Shown: positions 26,907-36,830 of the stretch, piece by piece | Layout of the letters: every line of letters starts with the position of its first letter | Numbering within the stretch: position 1 is the stretch's first letter | Assembly (NCBI GenBank): GCA_900548465.1 | Contig: URKY01000005.1 | Location: forward strand, 1 to 64,000 | Reading direction: 5' to 3' | From: an uncultured Eubacterium sp. | Lineage (GTDB): Bacteria; Bacillota; Clostridia; Lachnospirales; Lachnospiraceae | DNA length: 64,000 nucleotides | Notes under the pieces: model-generated | Databases searched by the model: none | Told to the model about the DNA's origin: nothing | The model's input: the letters and a program-made list of their open reading frames with translations, nothing else | Position numbers and translations under genes: made by a program

Positions 26907-28130
26907 TTATTTAGTAAGTCCGTTTTGTTTCTGCATCATAGCTCTAACCTTTAATGGAAGACCAAATAATGTAATGAAGCCATCTGCATCATGGTGGTCA
27001 TACAAATCACCTGTTGTAAATGAAGCAAGACTTTCTGAATATAATGAATATGGAGAAGTAGTTCCGGCTTTGATAATGTTTCCTTTGTAAAGTTTGAACT
27101 TAACTTCACCGGTAACATATTCCTGAGTTGATTTAACGAAAGCGCAAACAGCTTCACAAAGAGGAGTGAACCATTTTCCTTCGTACACAATCTGTGATAA
27201 TTTGTTACCCATATCTTTCTTAGTTTCCATTGTAGCTCTGTCAAGAACTAATTCTTCAAGCTGTTTGTGAGCTTCCATGAGAATTGTTCCACCGGGAGTT
27301 TCATAAACACCACGGGATTTCATACCAACAACACGGTTTTCAACAATATCAATAATACCGATACCATGTTTTCCGCCAAGTCTGTTTAATTCGCGGATGA
27401 TGTCTGAAACTTTCATTTTCTGTCCGTTAACTGATGTAGGAATACCTTTTTCAAATGTCATTGTAACATATTCAGGTTCATCAGGAGCCTTTTCAGGAGA
27501 AACTCCTAAAACTAAAAGATGGTCGTAGTTTGGTTCATTAGCAGGATCTTCAAGTTCAAGACCTTCATGACTGATATGCCAAAGGTTACGGTCACGGCTG
27601 TAGCTCTGGTCTGTTCCAAATGGGAGATCAATACCATGCTGCTTGCAGTATTCAATTTCGTCTTCACGTGACTGTAATGTCCATTTGCTGTCTCTCCAAG
27701 GAGCAATAATCTTGATATCAGGAGCAAGAGCTTTAATAGAAAGTTCGAAACGAATCTGGTCGTTACCTTTTCCTGTAGCACCATGACAGATAGCAACAGC
27801 ACCTTCTTTTCTTGCAATTTCAACTAACTTCTTGGCAATTCCCGGACGCGCCATGGAAGTACCTAAAAGATATTTGTTTTCGTATACAGCACCTGCCTGA
27901 ACACATGGAACGATGTAGTCGTCACAGAATTCATCAGTAATATCTTCTATATATAATTTAGCAGCACCTGAATACTTAGCTCTTTCCTCAAGTCCGTCTA
28001 ACTCATTTCCCTGTCCGCAGTCTACACAACAACAGATTACATCATAATCATAGTTTTCCTTTAACCAAGGGATGATAGCAGTAGTATCAAGTCCGCCTGA
28101 GTAAGCCAAAACAACTTTTTCCTTTGCCAT
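26907..28130 (-). CDS. argG: Argininosuccinate synthase
   Basis: A 407-residue enzyme that joins citrulline and aspartate using ATP, the next-to-last step of arginine synthesis. The PP-loop ATP site AYSGGLDTT lies at residues 9-17; other family segments are [14 protein letters not shown] and APWRDSKW. It is transcribed away from argCJBD, and the intergenic region holds promoters and ArgR-like boxes. argH, its usual partner, is not in the window. The 3' end is closed by a terminator at 26843-26889. Confidence 0.98.
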   Translation of the reverse strand: MAKEKVVLAYSGGLDTTAIIPWLKENYDYDVICCCVDCGQGNELDGLEERAKYSGAAKLYIEDITDEFCDDYIVPCVQAGAVYENKYLLGTSMARPGIAKKLVEIARKEGAVAICHGATGKGNDQIRFELSIKALAPDIKIIAPWRDSKWTLQSREDEIEYCKQHGIDLPFGTDQSYSRDRNLWHISHEGLELEDPANEPNYDHLLVLGVSPEKAPDEPEYVTMTFEKGIPTSVNGQKMKVSDIIRELNRLGGKHGIGIIDIVENRVVGMKSRGVYETPGGTILMEAHKQLEELVLDRATMETKKDMGNKLSQIVYEGKWFTPLCEAVCAFVKSTQEYVTGEVKFKLYKGNIIKAGTTSPYSLYSESLASFTTGDLYDHHDADGFITLFGLPLKVRAMMQKQNGLTK

Positions 28131-28200
28131 TTTACAAATCCTCCATAAATAAAATCTTCTTTATATAATGTGGTGTTTACCACATATTATCAACAGTAAA

Positions 28201-28229
28201 ACTATACAACACTTATGCATAAAATGCAA
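28201..28229 (-). promoter_or_regulatory. argG promoter overlapped by ArgR-like box
   Basis: On the minus strand TTGCAT (28229-28224) and TATAGT (28206-28201) are 17 bases apart, 71 bases before the argG start. A palindromic TGCAT-AAA-ATGCA at 28216-28228 overlaps the -35 box and spacer, as expected for an arginine-repressor site, although its spacer is one base shorter than the classical ARG box. Confidence 0.6.
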
Positions 28230-28246
28230 GAAAAAATATAATAATA

Positions 28247-28260
28247 TGCATATTTATACA
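28247..28260. promoter_or_regulatory. ArgR-like box
   Basis: TGCATATTTATACA matches the ARG-box core (TGNAT, 4 bases, ATNCA). It lies midway between the divergent argG and argC promoters, so one bound repressor could affect both. Confidence 0.5.
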
Positions 28261-28277
28261 GAAAATATGCAAAAACA

Positions 28278-28306
28278 TTGAATAATATACATAAAACGTG
28301 TATAAT
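28278..28306 (+). promoter_or_regulatory. argC promoter
   Basis: TTGAAT (28278-28283) and a consensus TATAAT (28301-28306) are 17 bases apart, about 95 bases before the argC start. The spacer and flanks contain further TGAAT and ATTCA half-sites. Confidence 0.75.
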
Positions 28307-28400
28307 TCAAAAAGATGTCGTAAAAGGTATTGTTTTTTGTGATAGATAATTATAAAATTTATTATGTTTGAAAACCTAATTTAACGGTAGGAGGATAATT

Positions 28401-29441
28401 ATGGTAAAGGTAGGAATAATTGGCTCGACAGGATATGCGGGAGTGGAAATTGTAAGACTTCTCACGCAGCATAAGGATGTTGAGATTGTATGGTTCGGAT
28501 CAAGAAGTTATGTAGAAAAAAAATATTCAAATGTATTCAGAAACATGTTTAACATAGTTGATGCCGAGTGTTTAGATGATAATATGGAAGAGTTGGCAGA
28601 ACAGGTTGATGTAATATTTACTGCAACACCACAGGGCTTTTGCGGTTCAGTAGTTAACGAAAGTATATTAAATAAAGTAAAGATAATTGATTTAAGCGCC
28701 GATTTCAGAATAAAGGATGTGGATACATACGAAAAGTGGTATGGCATTAAACATCAGAGTCCACAGTTTATTGATGAAGCTGTTTATGGATTGTGCGAAA
28801 TAAACAGAGACAAAATTAAGGATGCAAGAATTGTTGCAAATCCGGGATGTTATACAACATGCAGTATCTTATCTATTTACCCATTAGTTAAGGAAGGTTT
28901 AATTGAGCCTAAATCAATAATAGTAGATGCGAAGTCAGGTACATCGGGAGCAGGCCGTGGAGCAAAGGTTCCAAACCTTTTCTGTGAAGTAAACGAAAAC
29001 ATTAAAGCTTATGGTGTTACAACTCACAGACATACACCGGAGATTGAGGAACAGTTAGGCTATGCAGCAGGTGAAGAGGTTATGATTAACTTTACACCGC
29101 ATCTTGTTCCAATGCAGAGAGGAATATTAGTTACGGCTTATGCTGATTTGAAAAAGAAAGTTACATATGAAGAAATAAAGGCTGTATACGATAAATATTA
29201 TGGCAATGAATATTTTATCAGAGTTTTGGATAAGGATGTCTGCCCTGAAACAAGATGGGTCGAGGGAAGTAACTTTGTAGATGTTAATTTTAAAATAGAT
29301 GAAAGAACAGGCAGGATAATAATGATGGGAGCTCTGGATAACCTTATAAAGGGTGCAGCCGGTGCGGCAGTGCAGAACTTTAATATATTGTTTGGCTTTG
29401 AAGAAAACGAGGGACTTAAGCAGGTGCCGATGTTCCCATAG
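28401..29441 (+). CDS. argC: N-acetyl-gamma-glutamyl-phosphate reductase
   Basis: A 346-residue NADPH-dependent enzyme making N-acetylglutamate semialdehyde, the third step of the acetylated arginine pathway. The nucleotide-binding GSTGYAGVEIVRLL lies at residues 8-21, and the catalytic Cys is in NPGCYTT (about 148). A strong GTAGGAGGA precedes the ATG. It is the first gene of argC-argJ-argB-argD, with 18-52 bases between adjacent open frames. Confidence 0.98.
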   Translation: MVKVGIIGSTGYAGVEIVRLLTQHKDVEIVWFGSRSYVEKKYSNVFRNMFNIVDAECLDDNMEELAEQVDVIFTATPQGFCGSVVNESILNKVKIIDLSADFRIKDVDTYEKWYGIKHQSPQFIDEAVYGLCEINRDKIKDARIVANPGCYTTCSILSIYPLVKEGLIEPKSIIVDAKSGTSGAGRGAKVPNLFCEVNENIKAYGVTTHRHTPEIEEQLGYAAGEEVMINFTPHLVPMQRGILVTAYADLKKKVTYEEIKAVYDKYYGNEYFIRVLDKDVCPETRWVEGSNFVDVNFKIDERTGRIIMMGALDNLIKGAAGAAVQNFNILFGFEENEGLKQVPMFP

Positions 29442-29483
29442 AATAATACATACATTATTGTGTTAAAGGAGATGTGTTTAATA

Positions 29484-30713
29484 ATGAAAAAAATAAAAGG
29501 CGGTGTTACAACACCATTGGGCTTTTCAGCAATGGGACTGAGAGTTGGAATAAAAGAGGGAAATAGTAAGAAAAAGGACATGGCAATGATTTACAGTAAT
29601 GTGCCTTGTCTTGCAGCAGGTACTTTTACTACCAATCAGGTTAAGGCTGCTCCCGTAAAATGGGACCAGAAAGTAATATACTGTTCACCGGTTGTTCAGG
29701 CTGTAGTATGTAATAGTGGTGTGGCAAATGCCTGTACAGGTGAAGAGGGCATGAAATATTGTGAAGATATGGCAAAAGCTACGGCAGAAGCTCTTCATAT
29801 AAAGAAAGATGAAGTGCTGGTGGCATCTACAGGTGTTATTGGAGCCCAGCTTCCTATGGACAAAATCGTAAATGGTATCGGAATGCTTGCACCAACACTG
29901 GACCCAAGTATAGAAGGCGGTCATATGGCAGCAGAAGCCATAATGACAACAGATACAAAACCTAAGGAAATTGCCTTTGAATTTGAAATTGGCGGAAAGA
30001 AATGTACCATAGGTGGTATGTGTAAAGGCTCAGGAATGATACATCCGAATATGTGTACAATGCTTGGATTTATTACAACAGACGTAAGCATATCAAAGGA
30101 TTTATTGTATCAGGCATTAAGTAGTGATATAAAAGATACATTTAACATGGTATCTGTTGATGGTGATACATCAACTAATGATACGGTTTTACTGCTGGCA
30201 AACGGTCTGGCAGGAAATGATATGATTACAGAGAAAAATGATGAATATTACAAATTCACTAAGGCTCTTCGTAATGTAACGGAATATCTGGCTAAACAGA
30301 TAGCAGGAGATGGAGAGGGCGCTACAGCATTGTTTGAGGTAAAGGTCGTTAATGCAGCAAGCAAAGAACAGGCAGTTACACTTGCAAAGTCAGTAGTAAC
30401 ATCAAGTCTTACAAAGGCAGCAATTTACGGTCACGACGCAAACTGGGGACGAATTCTTTGTGCAATGGGTTATTCTGAAGCAAAATTCAATCCTGATACT
30501 GTAGATATATATTTTGAAAGTAAGGCAGGAAAGTTAAAGATTGTAGAAAACGGAATGGCTACAGATTACAGTGAAGAAAAGGCAACAAAAATTTTGTCAG
30601 AAGAGGCAGTTACGGCTATTTGTGATGTGAAGATGGGTGAATACACGGCAACAGCCTGGGGATGTGATCTTACTCATGAATATGTAAGCATAAACGCAGA
30701 TTACAGAAGCTAA
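29484..30713 (+). CDS. argJ: Bifunctional glutamate N-acetyltransferase / ornithine acetyltransferase
   Basis: A 409-residue enzyme that transfers the acetyl group from acetylornithine to glutamate, making the pathway cyclic; some members also use acetyl-CoA. The self-cleavage Thr nucleophile lies in the KGSGMIHPNM-CTMLGFITTD region (about 180-200), with Cys in place of the more usual Ala before Thr. The ATG at 29484 is 12 bases after AAAGGAG; in-frame GTG (29460) and ATG (29472) codons sit before or at that site. A transferase of this type explains the absence of argE and argA here. Confidence 0.97.
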   Translation: MKKIKGGVTTPLGFSAMGLRVGIKEGNSKKKDMAMIYSNVPCLAAGTFTTNQVKAAPVKWDQKVIYCSPVVQAVVCNSGVANACTGEEGMKYCEDMAKATAEALHIKKDEVLVASTGVIGAQLPMDKIVNGIGMLAPTLDPSIEGGHMAAEAIMTTDTKPKEIAFEFEIGGKKCTIGGMCKGSGMIHPNMCTMLGFITTDVSISKDLLYQALSSDIKDTFNMVSVDGDTSTNDTVLLLANGLAGNDMITEKNDEYYKFTKALRNVTEYLAKQIAGDGEGATALFEVKVVNAASKEQAVTLAKSVVTSSLTKAAIYGHDANWGRILCAMGYSEAKFNPDTVDIYFESKAGKLKIVENGMATDYSEEKATKILSEEAVTAICDVKMGEYTATAWGCDLTHEYVSINADYRS

Positions 30714-30765
30714 AAATTATAACTGTTATTATAATATCAAATATATTTAGAAAAGAGGAAAAGCT

Positions 30766-31692
30766 ATGCTGATGAAGGGACAACAGGATTTACATATGGA
30801 AAAATGGATAGAGAAAGGTGACGTACTTATTGAAGCGTTACCTTATATCCAGAGATTTAACCGAAAGATTATTGTAGTAAAATATGGCGGAAGCGCAATG
30901 CTTGATGATGATTTTATGACAAGTGTTATTCAGGACATCACGCTTCTAAAGTTAGTAGGATTTAAACCAATCATCGTACATGGTGGTGGAAAGGCAATAA
31001 GCAGACAGATTGACAGACTTGGAATGGAGACGGAATTTATTAACGGATTACGTGTTACAGATGAGGAAACCCTTGACGCTGCGGAAATGGTCCTTAACAG
31101 TGTAAACAAAAAGTTAGTCCAGATAGTTCAGCAGCTGGGTGTAAAAGCAATAGGTATAAGCGGAAAAGACGGAAAACTTCTAACTGTAAAGAAAAAGTTA
31201 TCTAAGGGAGAAGACATAGGATATGTTGGTGAAGTTACAGAGGTAAATACGGAAGTTCTGTTGGATTTACTGGAAAAAGACTTCCTACCAATAGTATGTC
31301 CAATCGGTCTTGATGATGAATTTCATGGATATAACATTAATGCTGATGATGCAGCAAGTGCCATTGCAGAGGCGGTAAAGGCTGAAAAACTGGCATTTCT
31401 TACAGACACTGAAGGTGTTTATATGGATATAAATGATAAGGCGTCAGTTATTTCAGAAATGACAGTTTCCGAGGCACAGGGGCTTATTGAGGAAGGCATT
31501 ATTGCAGGAGGAATGCTTCCAAAAATTCAAAACTGTATGGACGCAATAAAGAAAGGCGTATCAAGAGTACATATTCTTGATGGAAGAATTCCACATAGTA
31601 TTTTGCTTGAAATATTTACAAATAAAGGTATCGGAACAGCAATATTGGGGGATGAGCAGGAGAAGTTTTATACCCACGAAGAATCTAAATAA
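30766..31692 (+). CDS. argB: N-acetylglutamate kinase
   Basis: A 308-residue amino-acid kinase that phosphorylates N-acetylglutamate, the controlled step in many arginine pathways. VVKYGGSAM (about 39-47), [10 protein letters not shown] (about 72) and the [21 protein letters not shown]-terminal segments are all present. The ATG follows AGAGG. The short N-terminal tail before [16 protein letters not shown] resembles the N-terminal helix of arginine-sensitive kinases, so feedback inhibition by arginine is possible. Confidence 0.97.
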   Translation: MLMKGQQDLHMEKWIEKGDVLIEALPYIQRFNRKIIVVKYGGSAMLDDDFMTSVIQDITLLKLVGFKPIIVHGGGKAISRQIDRLGMETEFINGLRVTDEETLDAAEMVLNSVNKKLVQIVQQLGVKAIGISGKDGKLLTVKKKLSKGEDIGYVGEVTEVNTEVLLDLLEKDFLPIVCPIGLDDEFHGYNINADDAASAIAEAVKAEKLAFLTDTEGVYMDINDKASVISEMTVSEAQGLIEEGIIAGGMLPKIQNCMDAIKKGVSRVHILDGRIPHSILLEIFTNKGIGTAILGDEQEKFYTHEESK

Positions 31693-31727
31693 TTGTCATG
31701 AAAAATTTGGCAAGGGAGGATTACAAC

Positions 31728-32909
31728 ATGACAGATAAAGAATATATGGATAATGGAGAAAAGTATTTTGTACATACTTATAACAGATACAAAATTGTGA
31801 TGGACCATGCAAAGGGTGTTTATATTTACGATGTAAATGGAAAACAATATTTGGATTTTGCATCAGGAATCGGCGTGGCAGGACTTGGATATGGCAATGA
31901 AGATTATACAAATGCCATAAAAAATCAGGTTGACAAGATTATGCATACTTCAAATCTTTTCTATAATGTACCGGCAATAACTGCGGCAGAAAAACTTGTG
32001 AAGGCTGCAGGTCTTAAGAAGGCATTTTTTACAAACAGTGGTGCAGAGGCAATTGAAGGTGCTTTAAAGATGGCTAAAAGATATGCCTATGACAAAAACG
32101 GAAAAGGCGACTATGAAGTTATAGCCATGGGACATTCCTTCCACGGAAGAACAATGGGAGCACTGGCTCTTACAGGAAATATGCATTATCAGGAACCTTT
32201 TGGTGAAATGATTCCCGGCATTAAATTTGCGGAATATAACAATCTGGATAGTGTAAAAGAATTGGTAAATGAAAATACATGTGCCATTATATTGGAACCA
32301 CTTCAGGGTGAGGGTGGAATATATCCTGCAGAAAAAGAATTTATTGAAGGCATAAGAAAAATTTGTGATGAAAAAGATATTCTTATGATTTGTGATGAAG
32401 TGCAGTGCGGCATGGGAAGAACAGGAAAAATGTTTGCATTCCAGAATTATGATGTAATACCTGATATTATTGCAACTGCAAAAGCCCTTGGGGGAGGAGT
32501 TCCCGTAGGAGCATTTGTTGCGGGAGAAAAATGCTGCAATTCATTAGTTCCGGGAGACCATGGAACAACATATGGTGGAAATCCGTTAGTTACGGCAGCA
32601 GTTAATGCAGTGTTTGACATATATGAAAAAGAAAACATATTAGATAATGTAAATAGGGTTGGAACTTATTTGGAAACTAAGTTGGATGAACTTGTAAAAG
32701 AATCTGATAATGTAGTATTAAGACGTGGAAAAGGTCTTATGCAGGGACTTGTTTTAAAAAATCCTGTAGGGGAAACTATCAATAAAGCCATTGAAAAAGG
32801 ACTTTTGGTAATATCAGCAGGAGGAAATGTTTTACGTATGCTCCCGCCTCTTGTTATTACAAAGGAAAATGTAGACGAAATGATTCAAATATTAAAGGAA
32901 TGTGTATAA
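31728..32909 (+). CDS. argD: Acetylornithine aminotransferase
   Basis: A 393-residue PLP enzyme converting N-acetylglutamate semialdehyde to N-acetylornithine. The PLP-binding lysine is in ATAKALGGGVPVGAF (about 245), with FTNSGAEAIEGALKMAKRYA near 98 and CDEVQCGMGRTGKM near 217. GGGAGG at 31714-31719 supports the ATG at 31728, not the ATG at 31698. It is the last gene of the arginine operon; no clear terminator follows. Confidence 0.96.
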   Translation: MTDKEYMDNGEKYFVHTYNRYKIVMDHAKGVYIYDVNGKQYLDFASGIGVAGLGYGNEDYTNAIKNQVDKIMHTSNLFYNVPAITAAEKLVKAAGLKKAFFTNSGAEAIEGALKMAKRYAYDKNGKGDYEVIAMGHSFHGRTMGALALTGNMHYQEPFGEMIPGIKFAEYNNLDSVKELVNENTCAIILEPLQGEGGIYPAEKEFIEGIRKICDEKDILMICDEVQCGMGRTGKMFAFQNYDVIPDIIATAKALGGGVPVGAFVAGEKCCNSLVPGDHGTTYGGNPLVTAAVNAVFDIYEKENILDNVNRVGTYLETKLDELVKESDNVVLRRGKGLMQGLVLKNPVGETINKAIEKGLLVISAGGNVLRMLPPLVITKENVDEMIQILKECV

Positions 32910-32952
32910 TAAAAAATATATATATGGATTTTTGTAAAAAATATGTTAAAAT

Positions 32953-32980
32953 TTTACATAGACTTTACATTGGGTTGTTA
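32953..32980 (+). promoter_or_regulatory. Pho-box-like direct repeats
   Basis: TTTACA (32953-32958), TTTACA (32964-32969) and TTGTTA (32975-32980) recur at exactly 11-base intervals, the layout of PhoP-binding direct repeats (TTAACA-like) in Bacillus. They lie upstream of a TATAAT at 33021-33026 that has no good -35 box, as expected for an activator-dependent promoter. The next gene is a phosphate transporter. Confidence 0.6.
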
Positions 32981-33020
32981 TGGTGAGAAATGTTTGAAAC
33001 AAAATAGACCATAAACAATA

Positions 33021-33026
33021 TATAAT
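33021..33026 (+). promoter_or_regulatory. -10 box of the Na/Pi cotransporter gene
   Basis: Consensus TATAAT 20 bases before the start codon; TTGAAA at 32994-32999 is 21 bases away, too far for a normal -35. It is paired with the Pho-box-like repeats upstream. Confidence 0.45.
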
Positions 33027-33046
33027 AAATCAGGAGAATCAGAATT

Positions 33047-34693
33047 ATGTACTACACATTGATTACAGAGCTGCTAAGTGGCTTGGCACTGTTCCTCTTT
33101 GGAATGAAATACATGAGCGACAGTCTGCAGCAGGCAGCAGGGGGAAAACTTAGGGGCATAATTGACCGCTGTACAAAAAACAAATATATAGCGGTAGTTT
33201 TCGGAGCTTTATTCACAGCATTTATACAGTCTTCAGGTGCTACAACGGTAATGGAGGTTGGTTTTGTAAATGCAGGAATCATGACTTTACAGCAATCAGT
33301 GGGAATTACATTTGGTGCTAACATAGGAACGACTATTACTTCACAGTTAGTTTCCTTAAAGTTAACAGCAGTTGCACCTTTTATAATTTTTATAGGAGCA
33401 GCGATTTTATCTTTTAGCAAGAAACCTATGCTAAAGAAGGTGGCAGCAGTAATTTTTGGATTTGGAGCACTTTTCCTTGGAATTAATTTTATGACAACAG
33501 CATTGCACGGTATAAAAGAAATTCCTTCTTTAATGAATGTGTTCAGTTATCTGTCAAATCCTTTTATTGCAGTTATAGTTGGTTTATTATTTACTGCACT
33601 GGTGCAGAGTTCATCAGTTACAGTCAGTGTGCTTGTTTTACTTGCAGGATCAAACATAATTGTTAATCAGGCAGGACAGACTGATTATATGGCTTGCCTT
33701 TATTTTATACTTGGTGCTAACATCGGATCATGTATGCCGGCAGTTGTGGCAGCCATGAATGCCAACAGAAATGCCAAGAGAACAGCATTTATACATGTAA
33801 TGTTTAATGTTATAGGTCTTGTGGTAATAAGTGTGATTTTGTTATTTGCATCAGGAACTATTGTGGGCTTCATAAATTCAATTAGCAGTTCACCAAAGCG
33901 ATTTGTTGCTAATGCAGATACAATATTTAAAATATTTCAGTGTATTATACTGTTGCCTTGTTCAGATTTACTTATTAAGTTGTCTAAGAAGGTTATTCAT
34001 GCAAAGAATGGTGAGGAACATGATGAAGATGCAATGGTATTAAAATATATTGATCCATCAGGGGTTAATCCTACAACTGTAGTAGTTGAGGTCACACAGG
34101 AAATTCAAAGAATGGCAAATATGGTTAAGGAAAATCTGAAAATGTCTTCAGATGCCTTAATCAATAAAAAATACGGCTCAGAGGAAGAGGTATATGCAAG
34201 AGAGCAGTATATTGATTTCTTAAGCCACAGAATCACAGAATATATGGTTAATGCAAACAGATATGGTCTTCCGCTTAAGGACAGAGAAAGACTTGGTGGA
34301 CTTTTCCATGTAATAATTGACGTGGAGAGAATTGGCGACCATGCGGTTAACATTATGGATGATGCATTAAAAGAGAAAAAACAGAGGATGGAATTCTCTA
34401 CCGGTGGTAGAAAAGACATGACGGATATGTACGATAAGGTAATCGAAATTTTTGATAAGGCCATTGACATATTTGTGACAGAAAACAAGAGTGATTTTGA
34501 TGAAATAAACAGACTTGAAGATATAATAGACCAGATGAAAATTGACTGCCAGGAAGGTCATGTAAAGAGAATGGCTGAAGGTAAATGTTCTATTGAATCA
34601 GGATTAGTATTTACGGATTTGGTTATTGGATATGAAAGAATTGCAGATCACGCAGTTAATATAGCATATTCCATATTGCCTGAAAAAAGATAA
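33047..34693 (+). CDS. Na+/phosphate cotransporter (NptA-type) with PhoU-like domain
   Basis: A 548-residue inner membrane symporter. The duplicated Na/Pi signature is visible as FIQSSGATTVMEVGFVNAG (about 64-82, first copy) and ALVQSSSVTVSVLVLLAG (about 185-202, second copy), each containing the QSS motif. The C-terminal third (about 350-545) is helical and PhoU-like, with the repeated segments ERIGDHAVNIMDD and ERIADHAVNIAYS. It probably imports phosphate by sodium coupling. Pho-box-like repeats upstream and a PhoB/PhoR-like pair downstream support regulation by phosphate. Confidence 0.93.
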   Translation: MYYTLITELLSGLALFLFGMKYMSDSLQQAAGGKLRGIIDRCTKNKYIAVVFGALFTAFIQSSGATTVMEVGFVNAGIMTLQQSVGITFGANIGTTITSQLVSLKLTAVAPFIIFIGAAILSFSKKPMLKKVAAVIFGFGALFLGINFMTTALHGIKEIPSLMNVFSYLSNPFIAVIVGLLFTALVQSSSVTVSVLVLLAGSNIIVNQAGQTDYMACLYFILGANIGSCMPAVVAAMNANRNAKRTAFIHVMFNVIGLVVISVILLFASGTIVGFINSISSSPKRFVANADTIFKIFQCIILLPCSDLLIKLSKKVIHAKNGEEHDEDAMVLKYIDPSGVNPTTVVVEVTQEIQRMANMVKENLKMSSDALINKKYGSEEEVYAREQYIDFLSHRITEYMVNANRYGLPLKDRERLGGLFHVIIDVERIGDHAVNIMDDALKEKKQRMEFSTGGRKDMTDMYDKVIEIFDKAIDIFVTENKSDFDEINRLEDIIDQMKIDCQEGHVKRMAEGKCSIESGLVFTDLVIGYERIADHAVNIAYSILPEKR

Positions 34694-34705
34694 ATAAAAT
34701 GACTG

Positions 34706-34751
34706 ATGGGGCTGTCGTGTAAAGAATATACGCGATAACCCCATTTATTTT
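34706..34751 (+). terminator. Terminator or attenuator between Na/Pi transporter and phoB-like gene
   Basis: ATGGGG (34706-34711) pairs with CCCCAT (34739-34744); inside, TCGTGTA pairs with TACGCGA with one G-U pair, leaving a small internal loop. A T-rich run follows. The response regulator starts 12 bases later, so it may limit rather than stop transcription. Confidence 0.55.
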
Positions 34752-34762
34752 AGGAGAAATAT

Positions 34763-35446
34763 ATGCAGAAAATATTTATAGTTGAAGATGATAAAAATAT
34801 TGCTGAAATTGAACAGTTTGCATTAAAAAATGTTGGCTATGAGGTTGAATGTTTTAATTCGGCAAAGGCTTTTGAGGAAAAATTAGATAGGGAATATCCG
34901 GAGCTTATAATTATGGATATTATGCTTCCTGACAGAGATGGTTTATCTTTGGTAAAGGATTTAAGGAATCACAAGGAAACAGCGAAGATTCCTATTATAA
35001 TGGTTACGGCTAAAACTTCTGAAATGGATAAAGTAAAGGGGCTTGATCAGGGAGCAGATGATTATATGACAAAACCTTTTGGAATTATGGAACTTATATC
35101 AAGAGTGAAAGCTATGTTAAGGAGGGTTAATCTTACTGTTGAAAGTGATTACGAATTTGACGGAATCGTATTAAATGATGCAAAACATCAGGTAATGGTA
35201 GAGGGAAAAGAGTGTGAACTGACATACAAGGAATATGAACTTCTTAAATTACTCATAAGAAATTCCGGAATTGTTTTGCAGAGAAGCCAGATATTGGACA
35301 GAGTATGGGGAATTGATTATGAAGGAGAATCGAGAACGCTTGATATGCATATTAAAACTTTAAGAAAGAAGCTTGGAGATAAGGGAGCATTAATACAAAC
35401 TGTCAGAAATGTAGGATATACACTTAACTATCGAAAGGAGAAATAA
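34763..35446 (+). CDS. OmpR/PhoB-type response regulator
   Basis: A 227-residue two-component regulator. The receiver domain (about 1-120) has the acidic pair EDD (8-10), the phospho-acceptor Asp in IIMDIMLPDRDG (about 52) and the Lys in MTKPFG (about 104). The C-terminal winged helix (about 130-225) ends RNVGYTLNYRKEK. Its position next to a phosphate transporter and a PhoR-like kinase makes a PhoB/PhoP role likely; the sequence alone does not prove it. The kinase gene starts immediately after its stop codon. Confidence 0.9.
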   Translation: MQKIFIVEDDKNIAEIEQFALKNVGYEVECFNSAKAFEEKLDREYPELIIMDIMLPDRDGLSLVKDLRNHKETAKIPIIMVTAKTSEMDKVKGLDQGADDYMTKPFGIMELISRVKAMLRRVNLTVESDYEFDGIVLNDAKHQVMVEGKECELTYKEYELLKLLIRNSGIVLQRSQILDRVWGIDYEGESRTLDMHIKTLRKKLGDKGALIQTVRNVGYTLNYRKEK

Positions 35447-36778
35447 GTGAGAAAAAAGTTATATTCAAGAATTACTGCAATTTCCGTTACAATGATATTA
35501 ATTACAATTATAACTACCGTAGCGATTTTTTATAATGTATTTATTGAACAGGTTATGGAAGATTTGAGAACTCATGTGCATATCCTTAAATCTACTGAAA
35601 CAGTACTTGGTTACATTGAAAAGGATTTTGATCCGAAAATAGATAATTTAAGGATAACCATTATAGGTTCTGACGGAAAGGTAAAATATGACAGCAACGC
35701 AAATATTGGTGAAATGGATAACCATAGAGACAGACCGGAAGTTAAGGATGCCCTTAAATATGGTGAAGGAAAATGTACAAGAAAGTCAGACACATTTGAC
35801 AGAACTACATACTATTATGCGGAAAAACTGGACAGTGGTGATGTCGTAAGGGTGGCAAAAGATGTAGTTAATATATGGCAATTCATTAAGCATATATTAC
35901 CGGTGCTTATAGCCGAATTGATTTTTGCGACGGGAATTTCCATGGCTGTGGCGAAACTTCTGGCAAGGAGAATGGTTGAGCCTATTGAAAAACTTGCACA
36001 TAATATAGACAGTGATGAGGTGGATGAAACCTATGAGGAAATCAAACCATTTGTGGACAAAATTCATTCTCAGCATAAGGCATTGAAAAAGAGCTCAATG
36101 ATGAGGCAGGAATTTACTGCCAACGTATCTCATGAGTTGAAAACTCCCCTTGCATCAATATCAGGATACGCTGAACTGATTGAAACGGGAATGGCGAAGG
36201 AAGAAGATATTGGACACTTTGCCAGTGAAATTCACAAAAGTGCTAATCGTTTATTGTCATTGATTAACGACATAATTGAATTGTCAGAACTTGATGTAAT
36301 GGATGAAACTATGAATGTCAGCCCCATAAGCCTTAGTGAGGAAGCAGTAAATTGCGTTGAAATGTTAACGATGAATGCTGAAAAGCATGAAATAAATATT
36401 GCAACTGAAACTATAGAGGATAAGTGTATTATCCTTGCCAATAAAGACATGATTAAAGAAGTTGTGTATAATTTGTGCGACAATGCAATAAGATACAATA
36501 AACCAAATGGACATGTGTGGGTTTCGGTTTTCAGAAAAGATGACAAAGTGATTTTGGAAGTAAAAGATGATGGAATCGGAATTCCGGAAAAAGAGCAGGA
36601 GAGAATATTTGAGAGATTTTATCGTGTGGATAAAGCAAGATCAAAGAAGACCGGTGGAACAGGACTTGGGCTTGCAATTGTTAAACATATTGCGGAACAA
36701 CATAACGCAATAATTAACATTGAAAGTGAGGTAGACAAAGGAACCTGCATTTCAATAGAATTTCCATGTGGGGAATAA
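35447..36778 (+). CDS. Membrane sensor histidine kinase, PhoR-like
   Basis: A 443-residue kinase. An N-terminal membrane helix (about 8-30), an extracytoplasmic segment of about 115 residues and a second helix (about 146-170) lead to the dimerisation domain with the phospho-acceptor His in NVSHELKTPLASISGYAEL (about 228) and an ATPase domain (N box NLCDNAIRYN, G boxes DDGIGIP and GGTGLGLAI). It starts with GTG at 35447, directly behind the response regulator stop codon and after AAAGGAG, so the pair is coupled. It probably phosphorylates that regulator in response to phosphate limitation. Confidence 0.9.
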   Translation: MRKKLYSRITAISVTMILITIITTVAIFYNVFIEQVMEDLRTHVHILKSTETVLGYIEKDFDPKIDNLRITIIGSDGKVKYDSNANIGEMDNHRDRPEVKDALKYGEGKCTRKSDTFDRTTYYYAEKLDSGDVVRVAKDVVNIWQFIKHILPVLIAELIFATGISMAVAKLLARRMVEPIEKLAHNIDSDEVDETYEEIKPFVDKIHSQHKALKKSSMMRQEFTANVSHELKTPLASISGYAELIETGMAKEEDIGHFASEIHKSANRLLSLINDIIELSELDVMDETMNVSPISLSEEAVNCVEMLTMNAEKHEINIATETIEDKCIILANKDMIKEVVYNLCDNAIRYNKPNGHVWVSVFRKDDKVILEVKDDGIGIPEKEQERIFERFYRVDKARSKKTGGTGLGLAIVKHIAEQHNAIINIESEVDKGTCISIEFPCGE

Positions 36779-36830
36779 TTTAGTTTTTTCTGCAAATCAT
36801 ACTAATATTAAGACAATGTGAGGTGTGATT

